Assembly: GCF_002242805.1 (NCBI RefSeq)
Contig: NZ_MCGQ01000013.1
Coordinates: 470,150 to 534,149 of the forward strand
DNA from: Streptomyces diastatochromogenes
GTDB taxonomy: Bacteria; Actinomycetota; Actinomycetes; Streptomycetales; Streptomycetaceae
Direction of reading: 5' to 3'
Length of the DNA stretch: 64,000 nt
The translations under genes were made by a program, and so were the position numbers. Shown in pieces: positions 7,612-17,100 of this stretch. Under the pieces are notes generated by a model, which ran no database searches, was not told the DNA's origin, and was given only the letters and a program-made list of their open reading frames with translations. Each line of letters starts with the position of its first letter. Positions within the stretch are counted from its first letter, which is position 1.

Positions 7612-9761
7612 CACACACCGCCGGACATGTCGTGGACGACCGAGCCGCTGTCCACCCCCATGCCGATGCTGCTGCCGAAGCCGTCTCCGGCGACGTGGAC
7701 CACCTGTGGACGCGGCTTCGCGTGGTCGAGGAGCGGGTGCGCCACGCGGTGGCGGTCCGCCGGGCCGGCGATCCCGACCCCGACGACCCGTACCGCGGCC
7801 AGTACCTCACCCCCGAGGCGGCGGCCCGCATCCTGGACGAGCCGGGCGGCCTCGGCGTATCCGCGCACGAGCCGTGGCAGCCGCCCGCCGGGTCCGTCCT
7901 CGACGGCCTCGCCCGGCGGTTCGGGCTGTCCCCGCTGGACCTCGACCTGCTCCTGGTCGCGGTGGCACCCGACCTCGACGCGCGGTTCGAGCGGCTCTAC
8001 GGCTACCTCAACGACGACCTGACCCGCCGTCGCCCCACGGTCGGGCTCGCCCTGGAGCTGTGCGGGCTGGCCGGGGCGGCGTCCGCCCGGTTCCGGCTCG
8101 CTCCCGGGGCGCCGCTGATCGTGGGGGGTCTGGTGGAGGTCACCGAGCCCGAACGGCCGCCGCTGTCCAGGGTGTTGGCGGTCCCCGACCGGGTCACCGG
8201 GCACCTGCTGGGCAGTGCCCGGCCCGACGCCCGGCTCGCCGGGGTGCTCGGCCAAGCCCAGGAGGACCCGACCGCCGAGGACGCGGACGTCCACCGCACG
8301 GCGGCAGCGGCCGGCACCGGCGTAGGCCTCGTCCATCTGCGCAGCCGGGGCGGCGACGCGGCGGGGCTGGCCGCCGCCGCCCTGCACGCGGCCGGGCTGC
8401 GCCCGCTGGTCCTGGACCCGGTGGCGCTCGCCCGACACCCCTCCGACGTACCGGAGCTCGCCCGGATCGCCGCCCTCGAAGCCCGCCTCATCGGCGCCGG
8501 AGTCGTCGTCGGCCCCCTGGAGGCCCTCCCCGGAGAGCCCGCCGAACGGGCCCGCACGCTCGGGGCGTTGTGCTCGGCGCTGCGAGGGATCCCCCTGATC
8601 ACGCACGGCACCGTCGGCTGGGCCCCGGAATGGGCGGCCGACACCCCCGTCGCCCTGACCGTGCCGGCGCCCTCGCCGGAGCGGCAGGCCGAGCGTTGGC
8701 GGCACGCCCTCCAACGGGCGGCCGAGAACAACGCCGACAACAGCTCCCGCGACGGCCTCGCTCTCGGCGATGTCGACGCGCTTGCCGAAGCGGTCGCCGC
8801 GCACCGCCTTGACTCCGGGCAGTTGCGTCGCGCCGCCGATGTGGCGGTGCGTACGGCTGCCCTCGCGGGGCGCCCGGTCCACCCCGACGATCTGCGCACC
8901 GCCGTACGGGCGCAGAACGGCGCGGGGCTCGACCGGCTCGCCCGCCGGGTGGAGCCGGGGGTCGGCTGGGACGACCTGGTGCTGCCGGCGCCCACCCACC
9001 GCAGGCTGCGCGAACTCGCGCTGCGCGCCCGCCACCGCGAGCAGGTGCTCGGGCAGTGGGGGATGCGGCCCGGCGGCGGCCGGGGACGCGGAGTGATCGC
9101 GCTGTTCGCCGGCGAGTCGGGCACCGGCAAGACCATGTCCGCCGAGGTCGTCGCGGCGGACCTGGGCATGGACCTGTACGTGGTGGACCTGTCCACGGTC
9201 GTCGACAAGTACGTGGGGGAGACCGAGAAGAACCTGGAGCGGATCTTCACCGAGGCGTCGGCCGTCAACGCGGTCCTGCTCTTCGACGAGGCCGACGCGA
9301 TCTTCGGCAAGCGCTCGGAGGTGAAGGACGCGCACGACCGGCACGCCAACATCGAGTCGGCGTACCTGCTGCAGCGCATGGAGTCCTTCGACGGGATCGC
9401 GGTGCTGACCACCAACCTGCGGGCCAACCTGGACGAGGCGTTCACCCGCCGCCTCGACGTGGTGGCCGACTTCCCGGTGCCCGACTCCGGCCAGCGCCTC
9501 GCCCTGTGGGAGCGCTGCCTGGGCGACCGGCTGCCCCGCGCCGCCGATCTGGACCCCGTCTTCTGCGCCGACCGCTTCGAACTCGCCGGCGGCTCCATCC
9601 GCGCCTGCGCGGTGACCGCGGCCTACCTGGCGGCCGAGTCCGGCAGCCCGCTCACCATGCGGCAGCTGGTGACGGCGGTCGCGCAGGAGTACCGCAAACT
9701 GGGACGGCTGGTCCTGGAGGGCGAGTTCGGTCCGTATCTGGCGGAGGTCACCGGCGCCTAG
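7608..9761 (+). CDS. cis15: AAA+ ATPase of the injection system (Pvc15-like)
   Basis: A 717-residue protein with an N-terminal winged-helix/recognition region, a degenerate central ATPase-like region (about 130-420) and a canonical C-terminal AAA+ module (about 460-700). The module has Walker A G-E-S-G-T-G-K-T at 502-509, Walker B L-L-F-D-E-A-D with D560/E561, sensor-1 T-T-N and an Arg-finger region F-T-R-R-L-D. This layout is usual for the ATPase of extracellular and intracellular CIS clusters, thought to help assembly or remodelling. The GTG start follows AGGGGGG and overlaps the previous stop. It is the last plus-strand gene before the inverted cargo gene. Confidence 0.9.
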   Translation: MTHTAGHVVDDRAAVHPHADAAAEAVSGDVDHLWTRLRVVEERVRHAVAVRRAGDPDPDDPYRGQYLTPEAAARILDEPGGLGVSAHEPWQPPAGSVLDGLARRFGLSPLDLDLLLVAVAPDLDARFERLYGYLNDDLTRRRPTVGLALELCGLAGAASARFRLAPGAPLIVGGLVEVTEPERPPLSRVLAVPDRVTGHLLGSARPDARLAGVLGQAQEDPTAEDADVHRTAAAAGTGVGLVHLRSRGGDAAGLAAAALHAAGLRPLVLDPVALARHPSDVPELARIAALEARLIGAGVVVGPLEALPGEPAERARTLGALCSALRGIPLITHGTVGWAPEWAADTPVALTVPAPSPERQAERWRHALQRAAENNADNSSRDGLALGDVDALAEAVAAHRLDSGQLRRAADVAVRTAALAGRPVHPDDLRTAVRAQNGAGLDRLARRVEPGVGWDDLVLPAPTHRRLRELALRARHREQVLGQWGMRPGGGRGRGVIALFAGESGTGKTMSAEVVAADLGMDLYVVDLSTVVDKYVGETEKNLERIFTEASAVNAVLLFDEADAIFGKRSEVKDAHDRHANIESAYLLQRMESFDGIAVLTTNLRANLDEAFTRRLDVVADFPVPDSGQRLALWERCLGDRLPRAADLDPVFCADRFELAGGSIRACAVTAAYLAAESGSPLTMRQLVTAVAQEYRKLGRLVLEGEFGPYLAEVTGA

Positions 9762-9773
9762 CCAGGCGAACTC

Positions 9774-11198
9774 TTATTTGAACACCGCCGCCTTGTACGC
9801 AGCAATTTTCCTGGCTTCCTCCACCTTCTGCGCCCCTTGGAATTGATTCATATGGGCCACGAGTGCGATCGGGTCCTGGATCTTGAGGAGGTATTCGGCC
9901 ATTTCCTCTGTCTTGACCGCTTCGCGGAACTCCTCCTCGGTCATCGGGGACACCCCTTCCTCCAGCGTGTCTTTTCGCTCGATCGCGACGATCTCGTAGG
10001 GTGCGCCCTGCTTCGCGATCCACCCGAACTCGCCGGATGAGCCCTTCGCCAGATACTTTCTCTTGATCCGGACAGTGAGCACGAGTCCAAGCCGGGCTTC
10101 CGACGCGAAATGGGTAGCCGTTTTGGCATTCGTAGAAAATTCGATCAGCTCTGCGGTGCGCTCGTTGCGGGTCTGATTCACATATCCTGTGACGTCCTCG
10201 GGATCGGGCTTCGTGGTGTGCTCGTCAGGTGTCTGGAGTATCTTCTGGAGGCTGACGAAAGAGCCGCGAATCACCTCCCTCTGGAGATGCAGCCGCTGCG
10301 TGGGCGTCACACCGCGCTTCAGAAAGACTTCCTGTTCGCTGTCTTCGGGCAGCCCTGCGATGTGATCTTCGGCGCTGAGTTCCTGAGGCTGATCCTGCAG
10401 TGCGATCCGTCGCCCCTCCGGCTGTTCGTCCTCCATCATCCGCTGGACGGTTTCGTGGGAGCCGTTCGCCGCTCTGCGCTGGGCGATGAGGGAGGGGGCG
10501 GTCGTCTCCGCCGCGGCGTAGGCGTTGCCGTCCTTCTCCGCTGCCCGTTCGGAGTCCTGCTTCGGGTCGGTGACGCTGACTCCGGCGCTGTTGCTGTGGC
10601 CTGTCTCGGGTATGCCCTTGAGGTTCTTGTCGACGTGGCTGAGCTCGTGGCCGATCAGCTTCTCGTCGCCTGCGGTCCCGGCAGCGAGGAAGATGTGGTT
10701 ACCGATGGTCATGGCCTGGGCCCCCATCGCCGCCGTGGCACGTTGGGCCACCGCGTCATGGTGGACGCGGGTGGAGGAGAGCCTGTCGTTCTGATAGAAC
10801 GCACCGGCCTTCGCCACGACCGACGAGGGCAACGACTCGCTCGGCGAGTTCATGGCGGCGGCCAGCAGGGCGCTCTGCCCTTCCGGGCCGGTGTCCTGCA
10901 CCCTGCCGTGGACGTGCCCGTCCTCCTCCTCGGCGCGCGCGACGGTGGCGTCGCCCAAGGAACGCTGGACCGGAGGTTCCTGCGACTGGTGCCCGCATCC
11001 GGGACCGTGCTGATGCTGGTCCTGCGCTCCCGGGTGCCCGGCCCGCCGCAGCCTCTCGACCACTGCCTGATTCCCGGCCTGGCTCTGCGGAGCAAGCATC
11101 CGTTGCACGGCCGTTCCGGCGGATGTGGGAGTCGCCCGCGTCCGCTGAGGTGCCCGCTCTTTACCCGCCGCGGTGTTCTCGTCACGGGCCAGTCCCAT
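9774..11198 (-). CDS. DUF4157 (eCIS core) cargo protein with C-terminal ADP-ribosyltransferase-like domain
   Basis: A 474-residue protein starting at the ATG preceded by GGGAGGAAG. Residues about 100-235 match DUF4157, the domain that marks CIS cargo: S-S-T-R-V-H-H-D-A-V, A-M-T-I-G-N-H-I-F-L-A and the metallopeptidase-like G-H-E-L-S-H. V-Q-R motifs lie at residues 31, 77 and 251. The C-terminal about 220 residues resemble an R-S-E class ADP-ribosyltransferase: L-K-R-G (R295), E-F-S-T-N (S355-N357) and E-F-G (E390-G392) before I-A-K-Q-G-A-P-Y-E-I-V. The expected second Glu of E-x-E is Gly by this alignment, so activity is uncertain. GC falls to about 53% in parts of this region (32 of 60 at 10,081-10,140), unlike the neighbours, suggesting an acquired toxin module. 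No adjacent immunity gene is obvious. Confidence 0.8.
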   Translation of the reverse strand: MGLARDENTAAGKERAPQRTRATPTSAGTAVQRMLAPQSQAGNQAVVERLRRAGHPGAQDQHQHGPGCGHQSQEPPVQRSLGDATVARAEEEDGHVHGRVQDTGPEGQSALLAAAMNSPSESLPSSVVAKAGAFYQNDRLSSTRVHHDAVAQRATAAMGAQAMTIGNHIFLAAGTAGDEKLIGHELSHVDKNLKGIPETGHSNSAGVSVTDPKQDSERAAEKDGNAYAAAETTAPSLIAQRRAANGSHETVQRMMEDEQPEGRRIALQDQPQELSAEDHIAGLPEDSEQEVFLKRGVTPTQRLHLQREVIRGSFVSLQKILQTPDEHTTKPDPEDVTGYVNQTRNERTAELIEFSTNAKTATHFASEARLGLVLTVRIKRKYLAKGSSGEFGWIAKQGAPYEIVAIERKDTLEEGVSPMTEEEFREAVKTEEMAEYLLKIQDPIALVAHMNQFQGAQKVEEARKIAAYKAAVFK

Positions 11199-11480
11199 AT
11201 GTCTTCCTCCCGCAATCAAAGGCGAACCAACCGCCTCACGCTCGCACGAAAGATGGCCGCTGCTGCGGCCCCCAGTCGACCGCCCCCGCGAACGACGCGT
11301 CCAGGTCCGTACGGGCACGGCGAGGGCAAGTCGGGGCGGCGGCCGGGCCGTTGGCACGTGCAGGTGAAGGCAGCGATCTTGCCCTCGGCCCGGTCCCCGC
11401 GTCCCTGTCGCCCCCGCGGAGCTCCCGCGCAGACTCGGCCTGGACGCAGGACTGACCCGTAAGGACGCGAAGGAGCGAGC
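11199..11480. promoter_or_regulatory. Divergent promoter region between cargo and sheath genes
   Basis: A 282-base gap between the divergently transcribed cargo gene and the sheath gene. Bases 11,200-11,260 are relatively A/T-rich and carry the cargo ribosome binding site (GGGAGGAAG on the minus strand). The right end carries GAAGGAG six bases before the sheath ATG. Promoters for both directions must lie here, unless the sheath operon is read through from the regulator side, which is blocked by the inverted cargo gene. No confident -10/-35 pair or operator was picked. Confidence 0.55.
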
Positions 11481-13040
11481 ATGCCGACGTACCTCACCCC
11501 GGGCGTGTACGTGGAGGAGGTGCAGTCCGGTGCCCGGCCGATCGAAGGGGTCGGCACCGCCGTCGCCGCGTTCGTGGGCTTCGCCGCGAACGGCCCGTTC
11601 CACGCGCCGACGCTGGTCACCAGCTGGGACCAGTACACCCAGCTGTTCGGTGGCTTCACCGAGGGCGCCTACCTGCCGCAGGCGGTCTACGGCTACTTCG
11701 CCAACGGCGGCGGCGCCGCGTACATCGTGCGGATCGGCGGATCCGCCGAGGGCGCCTCCGCGCCGGCGGCCCAGGGCGCCAAGCGGCAGGAGACCAAGGC
11801 CGTGGAGCCGGCGGAGCTGGGCGGTTTCCTGGTCGCGGCCAGGCCGGGCGTCTCCGGGGTGTCGGTGGAGGTCGCCGACGCGGACGGCGAGAACCCGCCG
11901 GAGGACCGCTTCAAGGTCCTGGTCCGCCAGGGCGACCAGGTGGCGGAGACGTACGAGGCCTCCGCCCGCAAGAACGTCAAGGGGTACCTGGTCACCCAGG
12001 CCCGCGCCTCCAGGCTGATCGAGGTCACCGAGCAGCGCGGCGCGGCCCAGAGCAGGCCCGCCAACCAGACCGTGGCGCTGGCCGACGCCCCGGCCGCGCC
12101 CGCCGTACCCGGCTCCGGTCAGGTGTCCCGCCTCGACGCGGCCGAGTACGTCGGTGACGCCGCGGCCCGCACCGGGTTCGGCGGCCTGGAGACCATCGAC
12201 GAGATCACCATGGTCGCGGTGCCCGACCTGATGAGCGCCTACCAGCGCGGCGACATCGACGCCGAGGGCGTACGCACCGTGCAGCTCGCCGTGATCTCGC
12301 ACTGCGAGCAGATGGGCGACCGGGTCGCCGTCCTGGACGCCCCGCCCGGGCTCTCCGCCCAGCAGGTGCGCACCTGGCGCAACGACGAGGCGGGCTACGA
12401 CTCCCGGTACGCCACCCTCTACTACCCGTGGGTGCGGGTCTTCGACCCGGGCGCCGGACGCAACACCCTCGTCCCGCCGAGCGGTCACGTCGCCGGTGTG
12501 TGGGCGCGCAGCGACGCCGAGCGCGGTGTGCACAAGGCGCCCGCCAACGAGGTGATCCGCGGCGCGGTCGACCTGGAGCTCCGGCTCAGCAAGGGCGAGC
12601 AGGACCTGCTGAACCCGATCGGGGTGAACTGCATCCGGGCCTTCCCCGGCCGGGGCATCCGGATCTGGGGTGCCCGCACCCTCTCCTCCGACCCGGCCTG
12701 GCGCTACCTGAACGTGCGCCGTCTCTTCAACTACCTGGAGGAGTCGATCCTCCTGGGCACCCAGTGGGTCGTCTTCGAGCCGAACGACGACCGGCTGTGG
12801 TCGAGCATCCGGCGCAACGTCACGGCGTTCCTCAGCGAGGAGTGGCGCCGCGGCGCCCTGTTCGGCCGCACCGCCGAAGAGGCCTTCTACGTGAAGTGCG
12901 ACCGCGACAACAACCCGCAGGAGTCCATCGACCAGGGCCGGGTCGTCTGCGAGATCGGCGTCTCGCCGGTCAAGCCCGCCGAGTTCGTGGTCTTCCGGCT
13001 GGCCCAGTTCTCCGACAGCACCAGCCTCATCGACGAGTGA
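11481..13040 (+). CDS. cis2: Contractile tail sheath protein
   Basis: A 519-residue sheath protein. It opens with T-P-G-V-Y-V-E-E-V, the conserved sheath N-terminus whose strand links neighbouring subunits, and continues with V-A-A-F-V-G-F-A-A-N-G-P-F. The C-terminal 120 residues (G-I-R-I-W-G-A-R-T-L-S-S-D-P-A-W-R-Y-L-N-V-R-R, then E-S-I) match the Tail_sheath_C domain. An insertion domain of moderate complexity lies at about 90-215. Contraction of this polymer drives the inner tube. The ATG follows GAAGGAG. Only one sheath gene is present, unlike Photorhabdus PVCs which carry three. Next gene begins 35 bases downstream, same operon. Confidence 0.95.
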   Translation: MPTYLTPGVYVEEVQSGARPIEGVGTAVAAFVGFAANGPFHAPTLVTSWDQYTQLFGGFTEGAYLPQAVYGYFANGGGAAYIVRIGGSAEGASAPAAQGAKRQETKAVEPAELGGFLVAARPGVSGVSVEVADADGENPPEDRFKVLVRQGDQVAETYEASARKNVKGYLVTQARASRLIEVTEQRGAAQSRPANQTVALADAPAAPAVPGSGQVSRLDAAEYVGDAAARTGFGGLETIDEITMVAVPDLMSAYQRGDIDAEGVRTVQLAVISHCEQMGDRVAVLDAPPGLSAQQVRTWRNDEAGYDSRYATLYYPWVRVFDPGAGRNTLVPPSGHVAGVWARSDAERGVHKAPANEVIRGAVDLELRLSKGEQDLLNPIGVNCIRAFPGRGIRIWGARTLSSDPAWRYLNVRRLFNYLEESILLGTQWVVFEPNDDRLWSSIRRNVTAFLSEEWRRGALFGRTAEEAFYVKCDRDNNPQESIDQGRVVCEIGVSPVKPAEFVVFRLAQFSDSTSLIDE

Positions 13041-13075
13041 CCCGCGGGTCTGCAAGGAAAGGTTGACAGACAGTC

Positions 13076-13516
13076 ATGGCAACGGGCGATGCTCTTTCCA
13101 CCCATGTCTTCGGCGTGCAGCTCGGCGGCTACCTGGTCGAGTCGATCCAGGAGATCAGCGGGTTCACCGTCGAGGAGGATGTCGTCGAGGTCAAGCAGGT
13201 GACCTCGGAGGGCAAGCAGATCATCCGCAAGCAGCCGGGCGCCCGGCAGGCGGGCGAGATCACGATCACCCGGGGACTCGACCAGAGCAGCGAGTTCACC
13301 AAGTGGATCAAGGAGACCCTGAACAACGGGGCCGTGAACTCCGCGCGGCAGAACCTCACCATCGAGATCAAGGACACCGAGGGCAACACGGTCCGCCGTA
13401 TCCAGCTGATGCAGGGCTGGGCCTCCAAGTGGGAAGGCCCGTCCCTGAAGGCGGGCGAGTCGTCCCCGGCCACCGAGACCGTCACGATCGTGTTCGAGGA
13501 GATCGTCGTCGAATGA
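13076..13516 (+). CDS. cis1: Inner tube protein (T4 gp19-like)
   Basis: A 146-residue member of the T4 gp19/Hcp-like tail tube family, with S-T-H-V-F-G-V-Q-L-G-G at the start, G-F-T-V-E-E-D-V-V-E-V-K in the first hairpin and I-T-I-T-R-G-L-D followed by W-I-K-E-T. Hexamers stack into the rigid tube that is expelled on contraction. The start follows GGAAAGG. Placed directly after the sheath gene, as in most CIS clusters; high expression relative to baseplate genes would be expected. Its stop overlaps the ATG of the next gene. Confidence 0.93.
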   Translation: MATGDALSTHVFGVQLGGYLVESIQEISGFTVEEDVVEVKQVTSEGKQIIRKQPGARQAGEITITRGLDQSSEFTKWIKETLNNGAVNSARQNLTIEIKDTEGNTVRRIQLMQGWASKWEGPSLKAGESSPATETVTIVFEEIVVE

Positions 13517-14001
13517 GGCGTCGTACGGTGACGGCGGGCAACCTGGAGGAGATACTCCAGGTCACGGCACCCGCCGCGGCGCCGGAGCAGGCGGCGGCCG
13601 CCCCCGCCGCCGCGCCCCGGGAGGACCACGGTCTGCGCACCGAGTTCGAGTTCGAGCTGCCGCGCGGGTACGTCGACGAGGCGGGCACGGTGCATCGTCA
13701 TGGCGCGATGCGCCTGGCCACGGCCCGGGACGAGCTGCGGCCCCAGATCGATCTGCGGGTCAAGGAGAACCCGGCGTACCTGAGCGTCGTGCTGCTGAGC
13801 CAGGTGATCACCCGGATCGGTAGCATCACCGACGTGCACGCCGGGATCGTGGAACGGATGTACGCCACCGACGTCGCCTTCCTCCAGGACTTCTACCGCC
13901 GCGTCAACAGCGAGGGCCACACCCGCGCGGCGGTGACGTGCCCGCACTGCGAGGGCGGCTTCGAGGTCGATCTCTCGGGTGGGCGCCTGGGGGAATCGTG
14001 A
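13513..14001 (+). CDS. Tail-assembly (chaperone-like) protein
   Basis: A 162-residue protein with an Ala/Pro-rich segment at about 20-35 and a compact domain from about 40: F-E-F-E-L-P-R-G-Y-V-D and Y-L-S-V-V-L-L-S-Q-V-I-T-R-I-G. It ends with a Cys-x2-Cys knuckle (T-C-P-H-C-E-G-G-F-E-V-D-L), which could bind zinc or be a remnant. Its ATG overlaps the tube stop and its TGA overlaps the GTG of the next small gene. The position between tube and candidate tape measure is that of phage tail assembly chaperones. Family assignment rests mainly on position. Confidence 0.65.
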   Translation: MRRRTVTAGNLEEILQVTAPAAAPEQAAAAPAAAPREDHGLRTEFEFELPRGYVDEAGTVHRHGAMRLATARDELRPQIDLRVKENPAYLSVVLLSQVITRIGSITDVHAGIVERMYATDVAFLQDFYRRVNSEGHTRAAVTCPHCEGGFEVDLSGGRLGES

Positions 14002-14156
14002 CGTACGCCCTTCCCCGGCTCCGGGAGGAGATCGCGTACATCGCCTATCACTTCCACTGGCAGCGCGAGGAGATCCTCGACCTGACCCACGGCGAGCGCC
14101 GGCAGTGGGTGGCCGAGATCGCCCGCATCAACACCCGCATGAACGAAGGCGGTTGA
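13998..14156 (+). CDS. DUF6760-like small tail protein
   Basis: A 52-residue protein with the pattern L-R-E-E-I-A-Y-I-A-Y-H-F-H-W followed by E-I-L-D-L and W-V-A-E-I-A-R-I-N, typical of the small DUF6760 proteins found beside tail genes. The GTG start at 13998 overlaps the previous stop by GTGA. The same frame is open upstream across the overlap, so a -1 shift on the preceding run of five G could fuse the two products, as in phage G/GT chaperones. The following gene begins five bases after the stop. Confidence 0.65.
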   Translation: MTYALPRLREEIAYIAYHFHWQREEILDLTHGERRQWVAEIARINTRMNEGG

Positions 14157-14160
14157 GCAC

Positions 14161-17100
14161 ATGGCATGGCGGGACAGGCTGCGCCGCCGGGCCGCCGGAC
14201 GACCGGACACCGCGGAGCGTCCGCGGCGCGCGGGGCGCACCGGCGCCCCGGTGACAGCTCCGTCCGGTGCGGGCCCGGACCCGGGCACGCCCGGCGGCTC
14301 GGGTTCCGCCGCGCCGGTTCCCTCCGTGCCGCACGACTGGGACGGCGGCTGGCGCCGCACCGCCGCGCCCGAACTGACCCTCTCCCGCGCTCCGCTCGGC
14401 GTCAGCGACGGCCTCACCTTCCGCGCGGGCCTCGCCGCCTGGCAGAACCCGTCGTTCGACACCGGCCTGGGGCACGCCCTGCGGCCCACGGCCCCGACCG
14501 GCCTCGTACGGGGCGTCACGCGCCCGGCCGCCGCGCAGCCCACCCACACCGGCGGGGGGCCGCTGCTGCTGCGGGCCCTGCGCCCGGCGGGAGTGGAGGC
14601 GCCGCAGGGCGACGGGAATCCGGATGCCGGGACCCCGGCCGGCACGGCCCGGACGCCGCACGGCCGGACACCGCAGGTCCGGCCGTCCAGCGGCCGAGAA
14701 GTGCCGTCCGGTCCGAGCCCGTCCGGCCCGCTGCCCTCCGCCCCCGTCGTACGGCCCTCCGGCGGTACGGGAGCCGGGGAAGCGGGCTCGGGGGCGGAGC
14801 CCGTGGTGGCGCGTCCCGGCGGCAACAGCGACAACAGCGCGGCGGGGGAGGGGCGTTCGGGCAGCGCTCCGCGGACCCGTGGCCTCACGTCCGGGGATTC
14901 CCCCGCCGTGCTCTCCTCGTCGCCTTCCCCTGTGCAACGTGCCGCGGCGCCGGGCACGGCCCCGGTCGTGACCCCCGCCGACACCGGCCGCCCGCCGGTC
15001 GCTCGGGAGATTCCGCTGGTACGACGTGTGGTGGTGCTCCCGGGCACAGCCGCCGACGGGGGCGTGGCCCGCTCCGTGTCCGACGGGTCCGCCTCGGCGA
15101 CACGGGCCGGCGCGTCCGGGCGGGACTCCGGGAGCGCCTCCCGGCCGTCGGCAGGTTCAGCAGGCCGTACGCCCTCCGGCCCCGCCGCCCGACCGGCAGG
15201 GGCACAGTCCGCCGGGGGAGGCGGACAGCCGGAAGCATCCCGCGCCTCGGGCGCCGAGGCGTCCGACCCCGCCGTCCGGCTCCGGCCGGTGGGGCCTCGC
15301 CTGACCGTCGCCCGGCGCCCGGCCGGACCCGTGCGCCGCATCCCCGCCCTGCGGCCCGCCGCCACCCCGGCGACCGCGGGCAGCGCCGCCCCCGGCGCAT
15401 CCGGTCCCGCCTCCGCCGAGGCCGCACCGGCCGGTACGGGGATGCCCTCGACCGGCCCCGTACAGCGCGCCGCCACCCGCACGGCGAGCCGCGCGCCCCT
15501 CGGTGCCCCGCTGAGCGAGCTGCCCGCCACAGCCGCACCGGCGCCGCACGCCGCCCACGCCCCGCAGCCCCCGCCCGGCGCCGGATCCATGTCTGGTCGG
15601 ACGCTTCCGGTCGTCCAGCGCCACCCCGAAGGCACAGCGGAAGGCGCGGCCGGCACCTCGCGCCTGGCCGACAGTGGGGCGAGCGGAATGGCCCACGGCA
15701 CCTCGCGCCCGGCCGACAGCGAGGGGAAAGGGACGGCCCACGGCATCCCGGACGGCCCCGCCGAGCCACGCCGGACCCCCGGTCCGGGCCGGAGCGGCGC
15801 ACGTGTGCGCGGTGGCCTGGGCGCGCCGCTGCCCGCGTTGCCGCCGAGTGCCGATGTGACCGGTTCAGCCGCGCCCGGCGCCCGCGCCGCTCGCCCGGCG
15901 CCCAGCCCGGACGTCCCGCGCGGCCTGGCCCACCAGGACAGGGGAGCCGGAGCCGCTCCGGCACCGTCCGCGACGGATCGCGACCGGACGCCCGGCGAGG
16001 CCGCACCCCTCCGGCGGGAAGAGGGCGGAGCGGACGCCCCGCTGCTGGGGGCCGTCGACGTCCAGCGCAGTCTCGCGGACCAGCCCACCACCGCGGGCAC
16101 CACGTCACCCCGCCCCACGAGCCATGGGGACGGGCCGGCCACACCGCTGGTGACGCCGTCTCCGGTCGGGGTACCGGAAGGCGCAGCGGGTACGGCAGGC
16201 TCGGCAGGGAATGCGCCACGTTCCGGTGTGACCTCCGGCGGGCCGGTCCCGGGCGGGCAACGGCCCCAGGGCCCCGGCGCCCCGGGCCCGGTCGTCGTGG
16301 CCCGGGCCATGGCTGACGGCACCCAAGGCAGCGGGACCCCTGCCGCCGGCCCGCCGTCCGCACCGGCGGCACCCCACGTCCTCGGCGCCGCAGACGCCCG
16401 GCCCCCCGGCGCGGCCGACCCGCGCGTTCTCACCGCGACCCGCTCCGGAGCGCACTCCGCCCCGGCGGCACTCCGCTCCCTCCAGTTGCTCCACGCGCGC
16501 CCGCTCACCGTGAACACCCGCGCTCCGGAGGGGGTGGCACAGCCCGCTGCCTCCCGCACCGGCGGCCGTCCCGTGGTGGCCGCGCGCTGGCCCGGCGCGT
16601 CGGCCGCCCGCCAGGGCGAGCCCGCGCCGCCCACCGGAGCGTCCGCGCGGCCGTCCCGGAGCCCGAGCCCGTCCGCAGGCACCCCGGCGAGGTCTCGGGT
16701 ACAGCGGGCCGCGACCGCGCACGGGCCCGAGAGCTCGGGGGTACGAAGCACCAGTTCCCCGGCGACGCCTCGGGTACAGCGGGCCGCGACCGCGTACGGA
16801 CCGGACAACTCGGGGGTGCGAAACACAGGTTCCCCGGGGAACGTCCAGCGCGTACCGGTCGTACGGCCTGCACCGCCGGGGCCCGAGACCTCCGGGGCGC
16901 TCGCCCGGGCCGACGCCGTACCGGGGCGTCCCCTGCCGGTGACTGCCCCGCAGGCGCCGCCGCTCGCGGACCGACCGCCGGCTACGTCGGCACCGGCACC
17001 GGCACCGGCACCGGAAGGGACCGTTCCCGTGGTCCGGCCGAGGAACGTCGAGCCAGGCCCCCGACCGGCGGCGGGCGGCGGCGGGAACAGCCCGACGGCA

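Noticed and set aside
11199..13055. Upstream extension of the cargo protein through the sheath gene
   Set aside because: The strong ribosome site GGGAGGAAG before the ATG at 11198 and the sheath gene on the other strand set the start.
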